A stretch of DNA of 64,000 nt from Eutrigla gurnardus (GCA_963514095.1 OY741281.1:16892830-16956829); one strand, 5' to 3'. Counted from the stretch's first letter, positions 32,986 to 44,175 are shown. The notes: generated from the letters alone by a model not told the origin. Program-made: numbers and translations.

Positions 32986-34046
32986 TATGGCAAGCCGTTT
33001 TAACATTTAATCGAACCACACTACTGTAATTATATTTTAGATATCCATAATAGCATTTCTCCTAGTCAAAATGTAAATTTGACTAGGAGAAATGGTAATT
33101 AAAGATATCCACAATACATTCTTACTAGTAAAAATGATATTTTAAGATATCTACAACTTTGATTGTACTAGTCAAAACTAAATTTAAGATATCTAAAAAT
33201 CCTTAAAAAGTATAAGTGGCCGTTTTATAATTTAATAGCTAGACTGGATATGTATTGCAGATATCTGTAATTCAATTCTTCCTAGTCAAAAAGAACATTT
33301 CAGATATCCACAATGACATTCTTCCTAGGACAAATGACGTCACTTTTGCCATTCATGTGTATTGGGCTTTCAATTTCAGATATCCACAATTACATTCTGG
33401 ATATCTAGAATGAACATTCTGGATATCTGCAATTGAATTCTTACTAGAAGAAACTCCCATTTCAGATATCTTCAATCCAATTGTTACTAGTCATAATTTT
33501 CATTTCAGATATCCAAAATGAAAAAGTATTTTGTCTACCTGTCAACAGATATCAACAATACATTTGTGGATATCTGCAATTGTATTGTTCCTAGTCACAA
33601 TTCTAATTGTAGATATCTGAAATTACATTTCTACTAGTCATAATATGAATTGTGGATATCCATAACGACATTTCTACTAGTCACAATGTATTTTTGGATA
33701 TTCAAAATTACATTCTGGATATCTGGAATAGTTTTTCATTTTGGATATCTGAAATGAAAATTATGACTAGTAACAATTGGATTGAAGATATCTGAAATGG
33801 GAGTTTCTCCGAGTAAGAATTCAATTGCAGATATCCAGAATGTTCATTCTAGATATCCAGAATGTAATTGTGGATATCTGAAATTGAAAGCCCAATACAC
33901 ATGAATGGCAAAAGTGACGTCATTTGTCCTAGGAAGAATGCAATTGTGGATATCTGAAATGTTCTTTATGACTAGGAAGAATTGAATTACAGATATCTGC
34001 AATAAATATCTAGCCTAGCTATTAAATATTAAAACGGCTTGCCATA
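32986..34046. mobile_element. Palindromic MITE-like element, copy 2 (1,061 bp)
   Basis: It has the same termini and internal plan as copy 1, including the extra left 240 bp, and lies in the same orientation. It is flanked by 6-bp duplications CTCGCA (32980-32985 and 34047-34052). It is about 80 bp shorter: for instance, one CTATCCACAATTGTCATTTC-type block present in copy 1 is missing. Only 25 bp of tRNA sequence separate the two insertions. Confidence 0.92.
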
Positions 34047-34352
34047 CTCGCATGCTAAGCGAGCGCTCTACCATTTGAGCTAATTCCCCTCTGCCGAGAC
34101 GGATTCGGTGGCCCGAGTTTCCTTACATCCTTCTCCCCAAGACGCCACACGCTTCCAAACTTTCCAGGCTGACGTCAACACCCAGGCTGACGTCACCACC
34201 ATTCTTCTTAATTATCCTCGTCATCGTATCTGGATGGTCTTTAAATTGTTTGTCACGTCTTGAGTTATGAAGTGTATGACATTTAGATAGTTCCACGCTC
34301 TACGGTGGCTTTGACAGGTCAAAAAACTCAGATAGTCATCAAAGTCCTTTAA

Positions 34353-34913
34353 AGGAGTCATCACCAGGAAATCGCAATTTCTCTTGTTAAAACATGCATA
34401 TCTGTGTTTGACCTCAGTTGAAACTTGCCTGAAAGGCTGGAGTTTGAAAGTGGCGCCGTTTTTTCGCTTCTGCTCTTTTTCCGAACAGGAATAGCACACA
34501 AGGGTGTGCATTCCTAAAGCACGAGATTTTGATTCTGCGCCTACGGTGACGTCACCGTGGCGGCTACTTGCATAAGCCCACCCCTCTTTCACCACCCAAC
34601 CCCGCCCCGTCCGCTACCTGAAATCGCCGAAGCGCCGCCATTATGTTTTGGAGTCTGCATGCAGGCAAGCCCCCCCGGCTCTGTCCTTCCTGCGGCGAAT
34701 CAACGCGCGCCTCATTACATATTATACAATGCACATCCGGACCAGTCAAAACCTCGCGCGTAATCTCGCGTGATAAAATCGCGGTACGAAAAAGGGTCAG
34801 AACAAGCTCAATGTTTGATTAAATTTTTTTTTTTTTTTTCTAATAAGTTTTACGAATTGATCCAAAGCGATCCAAGGGGGGCTGGATACGTATAAAACCA
34901 GGTAATGACTCCT
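34353..34913. mobile_element. 561-bp DNA element flanked by TTAA
   Basis: Inverted termini AGGAGTCATCACCAGG and the complement of CCAGGTAATGACTCCT differ at two positions. Both ends abut TTAA (34349-34352 and 34914-34917), the target duplicated by piggyBac and Kolobok superfamilies. The interior is GC- and CpG-rich and contains the palindrome GGTGACGTCACC near 34545. No transposase is seen. Confidence 0.8.
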
Positions 34914-34919
34914 TTAAAG

Positions 34920-35820
34920 ATGATGAAGATCAAACTGACGTTCAAGTGTCATGTTTAGAGAGAAACTAAACCCTCCTCTTATTTGATTCAAATTAAAATA
35001 GTGTAAACTGGTTATCCTGAAAGTCCTCAGTTCACATCCACTCTTCAACCACAAGGTGGCAGTGTGACTTTACGCTGAGCTGCTCATGTTGGCCCCCAGT
35101 TCATCACTAATCCACTTTCTGATCCAGTACCTGGACAGACAGGTCCTCTGCTGGTAAAGACTCAGCCGTGGACATGTTGTCTTCGTCCTAAAGGGACACG
35201 GCTGACAGCCTGTCATCACTTTTCATACATGGAGAGCAGCTGAGAACGAGGCCGTTACAGGCTCACGATGCTGCTTGACAACAGAAAACTGTAACAGACC
35301 AGATCACGGAGCAAATCCAGATTATATGGCATGTGAAGGCAATGCAGTGCCTGAGTTTACCGAAGGGGAGAACTTCTGCTGAGTCATGACGTGGGCGAAC
35401 TTTAAAAAGAAGTCAACCGGGGGATTTCTCATGTTGTTGGTTCTCACTCTGCATAAGAAGGCAGGAAAGAATGTCGATCTGATTCATTGTGATCAAGAGA
35501 CAGTTGTTTATGCAAATGACTTCATCTATTTCTTATTCTCTGCATGTATCTGTATGTTTATGCATTTTTAACTTTCAACATTGTGGGTGTTATGTAAATA
35601 GTGTATATTATTCATCTTTCAATGCCTTTTTTGAGTGAAGATAATCAATGACATAAAAAAGATGTAAGAATTGCAGCATTGTGTGTCTGTTCTTGCTGAT
35701 AATTAAATTAAAGTGGCCTCTTTTTTCCACTTCTGTACCAGATAGCGAGCTAGACCGTTTTCAAGTCACCTGTGACGATATTGAGGATTATCCTTAATAT
35801 CTACTATTGTGCCCAAAGTG
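34920..35820. other. Intergenic sequence without supported features
   Basis: Short open frames only (for example 35386-35571), with no family resemblance and no splice support. Confidence 0.5.
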
Positions 35821-36215
35821 TTCAGGTTAGGGTTCTAAAGCCGTTGCTCCTGGGACGACAGCCATGCAGACCAATTGAATACAATGTACGGCGTATGGTC
35901 TGCCCACTGACAGGCTGACCCCCCACCCTCAACCTCTGCACCAATGCTAGCAGCTCTCATACGTCTGTTTTCTATAGACAGCCTCTTGATATGACGCTGA
36001 GCATGTGCCTGTTCTGAGTGGAACCTGTCCTGTTAAACCGCTGTATAGTTTTGGCCACCGAGCTGCAGCTCAGTGTTCAGGGTGTTGAACTCTCAGAGAC
36101 TCTCTGAGAGTTCTTTGCCATGAGGTGCCATGTTGAACTTCCAGTGACCAGTAGGAGAGAGTGTGAGCGATAACACCAAATTTAACACACCTGCTCCCCA
36201 TTCACACCTGAGACC
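35820..36215 (-). mobile_element. Decayed Tc1/mariner transposase fragment
   Basis: Read on the minus strand, MAPHGKELSESLREFNTLNT near 36124 matches the N-terminus of a common fish Tc1-like transposase. It is followed by HAQRHIKRLSIENRRMRAAS and IGAEVEGGGS, which lie in the second helix-turn-helix region. There is a deletion between the two blocks and a frameshift after the second, so the copy is dead. Confidence 0.8.
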
Positions 36216-36594
36216 TTAGGCTCGTTCGAGATGAGTCAGGCCTGCGCAGAATCGATCGCCGGCGAACGCAGCACAATGCATGCTGGTTAGTTTTGTGTCT
36301 GATTGGTCCCGACTTGCTCAAGGCGGTCGCAGTTTTTAGAGATGAGTGCCGCAGTTGCTCTCAACCGACTGCAAGACCCGGGGCATGATGGGAAACACCT
36401 GGCTCCAAAGCCATTGGCTCTTAGTTTTGACAACAAACAGCACGTTTAGTAGAAAGTGCAAATTTCCTATGTAAGTTCATATTTAACGTTATGTTGTGGG
36501 CTGTTAGGCTCATGTTGTGCAATAAAAGTTTAGTCTGTTAACAAATATAATTCATGTAGTTGATAATATTAATAATAATCATAACAAAGATAAT

Positions 36595-36660
36595 ATTTAT
36601 ATAGCCCTTATCAAAACGAGCAGCAGTGCACTTTAAGAGGCAGACATAAAAAACCCAGAT
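36595..36660. repeat. Fragment of a common teleost repeat
   Basis: ATTTATATAGCCCTTATCAAAAC followed by a degenerate AGTGCACTTTAAGAGGC block resembles the TTTGTATAGCAG...CAAAGTGCTTTACA repeat at 45421-45545. Confidence 0.4.
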
Positions 36661-36983
36661 ACACATTAATACAGTATAACTGTCAAACGTTACTTATGTG
36701 CAATATATTATATGATACTCCCTCAACAGCAGATACGTTGTTCGAGGTAGTAGGTTAAACAAAACATAAGGACGGGAGATTACCATTTAAAAAACTGCGT
36801 AGTTGAATTTAAAACGGCTGAGCACATGCTGCGGCAGATCTTGCCGGATGCTCATTCTTCCACAATTCTCCGTAATCTTTCAACAGTAGTTCTTCTTTTC
36901 AGCCAGTGATGTGAGTTGATCCAATGATCAAATTTTATCATGGGTTTTAAATGAGTCTCTCCTCAACTGGAACCAAAGTCTTG

Positions 36984-37056
36984 TGGAGAATGCGGGCATC
37001 GATCCCGCTACCTCTCGCATGCTAAGCGAGCGCTCTACCATTTGAGCTAATTCCCC
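36984..37056 (-). tRNA. tRNA-Ala (AGC), intact
   Basis: The 73-nt minus-strand sequence starts GGGGAATTAGCTCAAATGG and ends GATGCCCGCATTCTCCA. It gives a complete cloverleaf: acceptor GGGGAAT/ATTCTCC with an unpaired A after it, D arm with the A box TAGCTCAAATGG, anticodon stem CTCGC/GCGAG around TTAGCAT (anticodon AGC), and T arm GCGGG/CCCGC with a B box. No CCA is encoded, as expected in eukaryotes. I do not see a run of four T just after it on the minus strand, so termination may be weak. Confidence 0.93.
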
Positions 37057-37319
37057 TCTGCCAAGATATAACCAGTGGCCCGATCTTCCTTACATCCTTC
37101 TCCCCAAGACACCACACTCTTCCAAACTTTCCAGGCTCATGTCAAGTATGTCTTCATGAATATCCATGAAAGTTAAATGGTTGTTTTTAATTTGTTCTGG
37201 GTTCGTGATTAGCTTTAAGTCAAACTGGAAACAAGAGGTTTAAACCAGAAACCATGATTCTCACTCAGTCTAATGTAAAAATTTACTTTAGATTAAAGAC
37301 CCAGCAGTTACACTTTTTT

Positions 37320-37321
37320 CA

Positions 37322-37349
<28 letters not shown>
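37320..37349. repeat. (TG)n microsatellite
   Basis: About 30 bp of TG, followed by TTTGTATGTATGC. The 37150-39020 stretch otherwise shows no gene except a possible noncoding exon ending near 38239 (CACGTGACTCAG then GTAACTCG). Confidence 0.85.
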
Positions 37350-37352
<3 letters not shown>

Positions 37353-38539
37353 TATGTATGCTTGCTGCCTGCAGCTGAGCTCTTATCTGCTCCATGAATC
37401 CTCAGGATGATGAAGAAGATAGAGAAGTCCAGATCCTCTCTAACCCTGCCTCGGTCACACAGGAACCCTGGTTGGAATCTGTGCTGTCCCAGAATGCAGA
37501 TCCAGCAACTAAAAAAACAAAACAATCTGCCATAGTAGGAAATAAAATTAATTATAAATCATCAATAACTGTCCAGGATCATATCTCCCTCTTTCTCTTT
37601 AACTCAAGTATAACTTGTTATAATACTGACCACAAAAGGAAAGAGGAACTATATCCTAAGACATTTAAACCTTTGTGCTTTTTCCTTAACAGTGTTAATA
37701 AATCATGTTACACAAATGATCCCTCATCTCTAATCAACCATGTCTTTCTCATTCACACGTATAGGTGTACACTTGTACATGTAAAATCATGAGCATCAGC
37801 CCACGTTTAGCTTCCCGACATTGAACATGACTCATAAATTCAGACCTTGAAATGAAACCTATTTACTTTAAGGCCAAACAAACAAACAATAGTCAGTAAA
37901 TCCAAAGTTGTACCTTCATGAGGGTTACACTCATACAACATAACATTATTATAACCCCCCCCCCCCTAAGTTAAATTAAATGGCACACATTGACAAGAGG
38001 CCAATCAAGCAAATGCTTCTTCCTCTGAGCCTAATAAAAGATCGACCCTTCAGATCGATTATCCACAAAGAACAACACTGTTATCGCTGGAGCTGTGCGC
38101 GCTCCCGCGAAGTGCATGTGCTACTCGGCGGACGGGCACAGCTTGGGCTGAACACCAGCCCAGACTGCGCGTGACCAAACCGCTGTTGTGTGGAAGTGTT
38201 TGATGACCCACGGGATCCCGCGACAGCTCACGTGACTCAGGTAACTCGTCTTTTTAACGTGCCGCCGTGACGCATTTCCTCCGGTCGCCACGTTAATTAG
38301 AACATGTTAACACTCGGAGGCCAAATTACATTTAAGTGTTAAAAGTATTTAAATTCTAAATATTGCGTTATAAACACAGTGACTGTCCTCTACTGTTGAA
38401 ACTAGCTAATGACATTGAATTGTAGTATTAGCTGACCTGGAGTCAGGAGTCATACGGACCCTTTTACAGTTTGTTACCAATGATGACGTACAGAACATGA
38501 AGGTGTCCTCATTAAAGCCTCCTTACTTCCATCTGATGG

Positions 38540-38765
38540 AAACCAACCTAGCTGAAAGTCACCAGTTAACACGGTCACCGGTTCAGCTGAAACACCATCG
38601 TGATCCTGTCTGATTGCAGCAGAACTTGAGTCAGATTCAGATTCAGACAACTTTGTTGGTCCCAAGGAGGGCAATTCATTTGCAGCTTCTCCCATCCAGT
38701 CACACACACTTGATGGGGGAAGTCTGTTTTAGTATCTAGTCTGGATGGCTGGAACACAACCATGC
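38540..38765. repeat. Dispersed repeat, copy 2 of 9540-9760
   Basis: AGCTGAAAGTCACCAGTTAA, CCGGTTCAGCTGAAACACC, a GATCCTGTCTGA block and GTCTGGATGGCTGG occur in the same order as in the 9.5-kb copy. Confidence 0.6.
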
Positions 38766-39090
38766 TACATGAGCACCAATAATTATGATGACGTTGCAGG
38801 AAAATGTCTCTAGCTGACTGGACCGAACGGTGGACCAGGAGGGAGGACCAGTAGACCTACACCACTGTTTGTGTGGAACCAAAACTTATAATGTTGATTT
38901 ATTTTTCATGTAATTTCTATAGTTATTGGAACTCACGTGCTGATTTATGAGGTTTTATTGCCCAAACTTAACACTTATTTTGTAGCAGGAAATTCATTTT
39001 GTGACCGTTTTGTTTTTTCAGTTGTTCTGAAGTAGCTCGGCAGCCCTCAACTGTGTTTCACAGACCTGGTTGCCCTCCACCGACCTTGTC

Positions 39091-40651
39091 ATGGATGTGT
39101 ATGTTGACCTCTGCGGTTCATTTGGGTAAGTGAAACATCTCCTGTAACCTTTATTGACCTGGTAAAGCTAAAAGATGAAAATAAAATAAAAGTGAATTAA
39201 AAACAAGCAAATCAGCTCAGTTAACTCGATCAACATGTTTCACAGCTGCATGTTAATGTTAACATGTGACTGCTGTGCATGCTCCTTTAAAATACAGTAA
39301 ATGTCCTGCAAACTAGATGGAGAGGGTAAGTCCCGCCCCTTCCAGTGTTCCCTATGGGACATAGTATATCAAAGGAGAGAGATGAATATTATTTTACGTG
39401 TCTCTTACCTAGCATGTTACCAGAAGTCACATGATTTATTCGTTATTTCATTTTTAAACCAAATGTTGAGTTTTAGTCACATAACTTATACGTAACACCA
39501 TTTCCATAATATCTTGTCTTATGCCTGTCATGGATTTTGCTTGTTAAAGTTCCTATTATTTTCTGATATTCCCTACATAGAAAACAAAACAAAACACTGG
39601 GATACATTTGAAATGTCTAACTCCTCCCCTTTTCTCAGACTTCCTGTGTGGATAGCATCCTTGCTGCACGCCGCCAAACGCCTGAGGAGTGACCGCGCCC
39701 GTCGGAAGAAGGCCTACAGGCTTCTGCAGAGGAAACTGGTCGGTACTTATGGAATTAAATGCAAATGCTAGCCAGTTAAATATTGATATTAGTAGGTTCG
39801 AATTGGGAAAATGTTGCATGTGTAAAGTTACGGCGATGCCAAAATGACCTTTATATACGACCACCTTGCTTTCACCACAGCCCTGACATGGACAAGAGAA
39901 AATGAACGGGAAAAACAAACGTGAATTCTCAAGGATTCTTCCGGCTCATTAAACATGGTCTCACAACTTCCTCTTTTTTCTCTTTTCGTCTCCTCTCATT
40001 TTTATTCCAGCTGTTTCACAGGGTCGGTGTGAAGGAGGGGGATCAGTGCCAGCCCACATACGTTTACCCTGAAGAGATCAAACTGTTGATGCGGTCCGTC
40101 TTCTCCCAGGACATCTGTGATCACCCCGACCCCTGCCATGACCGGGTGAGTGTCAGCACCTTTCAAAACCCATTTATTGAGAATTAACTCATGTTCATGG
40201 CTTCTGCCCCCGTGGAAACCACTGTCACTAAACAAAGATAGTGTGAAGAAAAAATCTGAAGATTGTCACTGAATAACTACAACGGCATACAACGTATTTG
40301 ATTGTAGGGGGGGAAAAAAAATAGACATGGAGTGATATCCAAGAAAAACGCAAAAGACTTCTAAGATTAGTTGTAAATTTGCAAGAAAAAAAAAAAAATT
40401 CTTGCAGGTTAAGTCATAAAATTTCAAGAAAGATTCTCTGACATTAAACTCTTAATTTGATGAGAAAATAAAAAATAGTGGGTCTTTGAAATTCTCATCA
40501 GAATCAAACAGTAAAACAACAAGCTGCTGTTGTGAGGCACCGTGTGTGTCATAATTGAGCGTGGTGAGAATGTGAAGGTGTAATTGTGTTTGTGTGGTTT
40601 CAGGTGGTGTATCTCACTGTAGAGGATCTGCACAACGTTGACATCACCTGA
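39091..40651 (+). CDS. Unrecognised spliced gene, about 105-residue product
   Basis: Exons 39091-39125, 39639-39738, 40011-40145 and 40604-40651 join in frame. They run from ATG (MDVYVDLCGSF) to TGA (VYLTVEDLHNVDIT) and have pyrimidine-rich acceptors. The second exon encodes a hydrophobic then strongly basic helix (LPVWIASLLHAAKRLRSD, then RARRKKAYRLLQRKL). The third exon holds YVYPEEIKLLMRSVFSQDIC and a CDHPDPCH cysteine/histidine cluster. I do not recognise the family. The 39738 donor (CTG then GTCGGT) is weak; the stronger-looking GTACTT four bases later would shift the frame to an early stop. An upstream noncoding exon may end near 38239, and an ATTAAA poly(A) signal follows at 40938. The start is chosen as the only ATG in frame. 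Confidence 0.6.
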
Positions 40652-40937
40652 CCTCAAGTGTGCGTCTCTTCTTTTGCCTTGTCTGCACTAATGTACAGTT
40701 AGTTCTAGTGAGGGACCAGGAGCAGTTTATTTCTAGTCAGGTTGGGTTTATTGTAAACGTATCTCAAGATGTGTGACTGCGATGAACAAAAAACATCTTT
40801 GTAGTTCTATATGAGACAGTTCGTAGTGATTTTTATGTTTTATCTGCTGCGTGTTTCAGGGTTGAATTTGTTCTTTTTCTGAGTCATTGTGAGTCTTTAA
40901 TCAGCAGTGAGCTTGCTGGAACCAGACAACCATTTTA

Positions 40938-40943
40938 ATTAAA
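40938..40943 (+). terminator. Possible poly(A) signal of the 105-residue gene
   Basis: ATTAAA about 290 bp past the stop codon at 40651, followed by T-rich and GT-rich sequence. Confidence 0.4.
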
Positions 40944-41725
40944 AAGAAGTTCACATTCTGCATATCATCACTTTCTATTTGGCTCATGTCCACCTCACAC
41001 GTCCATGTTGTAGAGACCATCATTATACAACACAAAAAACAAAAATACTGCAGCATCTGACACATCTTTCTACAGTCAACCTAAGGCATGTGGTTTTAAG
41101 CATACACATATTAAAAGTAACTATAAATGGCTATTTCAATTTGTAACATTAACCAACATTAACCAACATAATGCTTCGTCTACATACAGAAATGTCAATA
41201 CAGATATGAAATTAGGGAAATGTAAGGTCAGAGAATATTGTTCAGATATGTGAAGAAAATGTTAATATTCGACTAAATATTCAACATCTCTACTGAGGTG
41301 AGGCTGCTAGAATAACTTTTGCTCCCATATCAATGGGACAAGGAAAGGACATCCCATGTTTCCACAGCTGGTAGGTCAGTTACCATGGTAACTCAGTGTT
41401 TCAGCAAGACCTGCTTTCTGGAATCCACCCCTGAACCAGACCACCTGAGGCCTGGATGGTTCATCGTTTAGCAGATGATGATGTAGATGGCCCTTGCTCT
41501 ACAAACCAATAGGAGTATTTTGAAATCAATTATTTTAGTGACAGGAAGCTGTAAAGAGCTCAGCGTCTACTGCAGATAAATGATGATCATAATAAATCCT
41601 TTAATCCTGGATATACAGTAGGCTGACTGTGTAAATTACTTTTAATTGTTCCTCACTTAGCTCCCAAAACAACTACCTCAGTTTTCACAACTGGACTGAG
41701 GTGTCCTGTGTGTTAAGTGGTTCTG

Positions 41726-41739
41726 CCAACAGGGGGCGC
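41726..41739 (+). promoter_or_regulatory. CTCF-like motif near a candidate first exon
   Basis: CCAACAGGGGGCGC matches the CTCF core consensus at 13 of 14 positions. It lies about 220 bp upstream of the ATG of the exon at 41956. A second motif, CCAGCAGGGGGCGA, is at 47091-47104. Motif match only. Confidence 0.35.
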
Positions 41740-41955
41740 TGTAAACCAGCCAGCAGAGCAGACCAACAGACGGGCCAAGCAGGTCGCCTGGTTGGAGGGG
41801 AGTCGTGGGACTGGAGCCGGAGAAAGGTGCAGGTCGGGAGAAGCAAACGGTCCGGGAGACGCTGTCCACGGGGCCACATACGGGACCTCCTCCTGGGCCA
41901 CACACACGGTACCTCCACCTGGGCCACATCCAGCCTCCCAGCAGCGGGGACACTC

Positions 41956-42147
41956 ATGGATAACTCGGGTCGGAACAGAGACGCGGCCGCGGAGAGCAGC
42001 TGGTCGGCCGGCAGAGAGGAGTCCAGCAGCGGGACGCGGTCCGAGCTGCTGCCGGTGGAACTTACCTGCGAACCGGAGAGATACCGGAGCGCCAAGTTCA
42101 GCCTGGCGGCGTACCTGCTCTGCTGGGCCCTGTTCAGGTGGCTCCAG
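41956..42147 (+). CDS. Probable first coding exon of an unrecognised membrane protein
   Basis: The ATG opens 64 codons ending at a good donor (CTCCAG then GTGAGA) in phase 0, within a 450-bp CpG-rich patch typical of a promoter and first exon. The product has a polar serine/arginine-rich N-terminus (MDNSGRNRDAAAESSWSAG). A hydrophobic segment KFSLAAYLLCWALFRWLQ (residues 47-64) reads like the start of a transmembrane helix. The frame is open further upstream (to 41701), so the true start is uncertain, and the ATG context is not strong. I could not identify the following exons with confidence: 50214-50288 is phase-compatible, and a 30-bp micro-exon at 49266-49295 would also keep phase. The family is not recognised. 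Confidence 0.5.
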
Positions 42148-42894
42148 GTGAGAAGCTTTTCTACCGTTCGGCTGTGAAAACAAACTCGACTCGCCTGTAC
42201 ATGTAATGAAAATGGCTTCTAACATAGTTCTGCAGAGGCGACATCAACACCATCATGTGTTGCGTTCACTTGCTTACTTTTCCTGCACTTTCAGCAACTT
42301 TCCCAAAAGGGTAAATCAGTGTATCAGCTACACGGTTGTGTGTTTTTGTCAACTGGATGATTTAAAGCTGAGATTAAACTAAAAATAAAAATGTCACATC
42401 CCCACTTATATTTATTTATATATTATTTTGCATTTATTTATAAGTTATGCACGTCATGAAAAAATATCGTTCATGTTTTTTCATCAAAATCCATTCAAGT
42501 TTTATTTCCCTGTAAAACAAAATATGACATGTGCTTATGTAAGCTGCAACCACCCAATCATATCGTCCATCTGCAGCTTTTAGCCCTCAGTGTGTGTGGT
42601 CCTCAGTCCTCTCTCTGTATCACGCTGCAGTCTAAGTCCACTCACTGACGTCGGTCCAATACATGAAGGATTGAGGGACATCTAACTCCTTAATGCTTCA
42701 TCCTTCTTCACACCGGAGGAAACTACACTGATGGTGGAACGTGACTCACTCCTTTGTTCACACTTTGTGTGTCTGTATTCATACATAAAACACAAAATAA
42801 TTGTGAGCAAATGTATTAATCTCTTTTGCTACAATAAACCTATAATCACCATTGGTGCAGCCAATACTTAAGACGTGATTACATACACAGTCTT

Positions 42895-43035
42895 ATTAGG
42901 CTTATACAACTAAATTACATAGGTTTAGACAAATTAACTACATAGTTAGGTTTATAAAACTAAATTACATAGGTTTAGACAAAGTAACTACATAGTTAGG
43001 TTTATAAAACTAAATTACATAGTTCAGTTGAGACA
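42895..43035. repeat. Short tandem repeat, about 57-bp unit
   Basis: Two and a half units of TAGGTTTAGACAAA-TAACTACATAGTTAGGTTTATAAAACTAAATTACA type. The core is the complement of the 14-kb minisatellite unit. Confidence 0.75.
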
Positions 43036-43069
43036 CAAAGTTGAATGTTTTCAAGTTATTGTTAGAACT

Positions 43070-43335
43070 GTAATGGTATTATTAAGTACTCGGTATCGGT
43101 ACTGACATTTATGTATTTGTACTGGGTCTGAATAAAAGTGGTATTGGTGCATCCCTATTTGTCGAGGCTTCAGATTCTCATACGCCTTCTGTAATTTATC
43201 TTTCCGTTCCCACAACAATATACAGAGGAAATTGGAATTTTTCCGGTATATGAATGGTGATTAATCGTGATTAATCCACAGCTATCATGTGATTTATCTG
43301 ATTAAACATTTTAATCATTTGACAGCCCATATATT
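43070..43335. mobile_element. Fragments of two hAT-type repeats
   Basis: 43075-43157 has GTACTCGGTATCGGTACTG and ends GTATTGGTGCATCCCTA, the end found on fish hAT elements beginning TAGGGATGCACCGAT. 43240-43330 has GATTAATCGTGATTAATC and ends TCATTTGACAGCCCAT, another common hAT-derived repeat. Both are partial. Confidence 0.5.
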
Positions 43336-44171
43336 TATTTACAGGTTTTGTACAGTAGATACATTCAGTAGGAAGGTCTGTCTTGTATGGTTAAAGAGAA
43401 ACGTGGAATCTTATATACAATTTTGCAGATGTGCATTTATAAACTTATATGTTCTACTGCAATAGTTGCATGTATGTGTGTTTTAGGGGCTGCAGTATTA
43501 ATTCTGACATCACACAGGTGTATAGGCCTGAAAGCCTTACCTGAAAGTTTGTCATGACTCGCTGCACTTGACAAAACCATTTGCAAGCTGAATATAATTT
43601 AAGACGGGGCATGACGGGAAGAGGGTCCACCCAGCTGGACTCAGCTCCTCTTCTTTGTCTTAGCATGCAGGCTGCAGGAACAAGCAGTCATATCTTGAAT
43701 GCGCCTGCAGGCTCCTCTCTGGTAAGGTGGCTCACATCCAGACTGATCCACCTCTGCACACATAACATATCGGCACACATTGCTTTTGAGTGCTAACAGA
43801 AAAGCTTTGGAGCTTTAAAGCTTTAAGGTTCAATTAAAATCCTCTTTACTTCTCTTCCTGTTTTCACCTTGGAGACACTAACTACGTTTACACGCAACAC
43901 ATATTCTAGCTTTATTCCTAAAAACACAACATTCCTCCTAATCTTTTGACATCACTGTCGCAAATGAATATTCCACTAATATTCTTCTTTACATGCTGCC
44001 GTTAATGTTCCTATTAACAAAACATGAAAAAGGCAACAGCAGGAGATGCTTGTCACATTACGATACTTGGCTTTTGCAAAGTTGTTTGGCGGTGGTGGAC
44101 TTGTTGGACCACATCAACACAGCTTCTCTTCCAATCAGCTGGGGGAGGTGCAGACAAACAGCTGTTTATGT

Positions 44172-44175
<4 letters not shown>

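Larger units (their letters stand above)
31803..34089 (-). pseudogene. tRNA-Ala(AGC) gene broken by two transposon insertions
   Basis: Three plus-strand pieces, 31803-31819 (17 nt), 32967-32985 (19 nt) and 34053-34089 (37 nt), add up to 73 nt. They match the intact tRNA-Ala at 36984-37056 end to end with one visible difference, a C-to-G change (plus strand, about 31812) that mispairs the T stem. Element one sits in the T arm and element two in the anticodon stem. Sequence beyond both ends also matches the surroundings of the intact copy, so the two tRNA genes are duplicates. Confidence 0.9.

Noticed and set aside
31820..34046. CRISPR-like array suggested by regular GATATC repeats
   Set aside because: The repeats are short, imperfect, alternate in orientation and form long inverted arms in a vertebrate genome. 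They belong to palindromic transposons.
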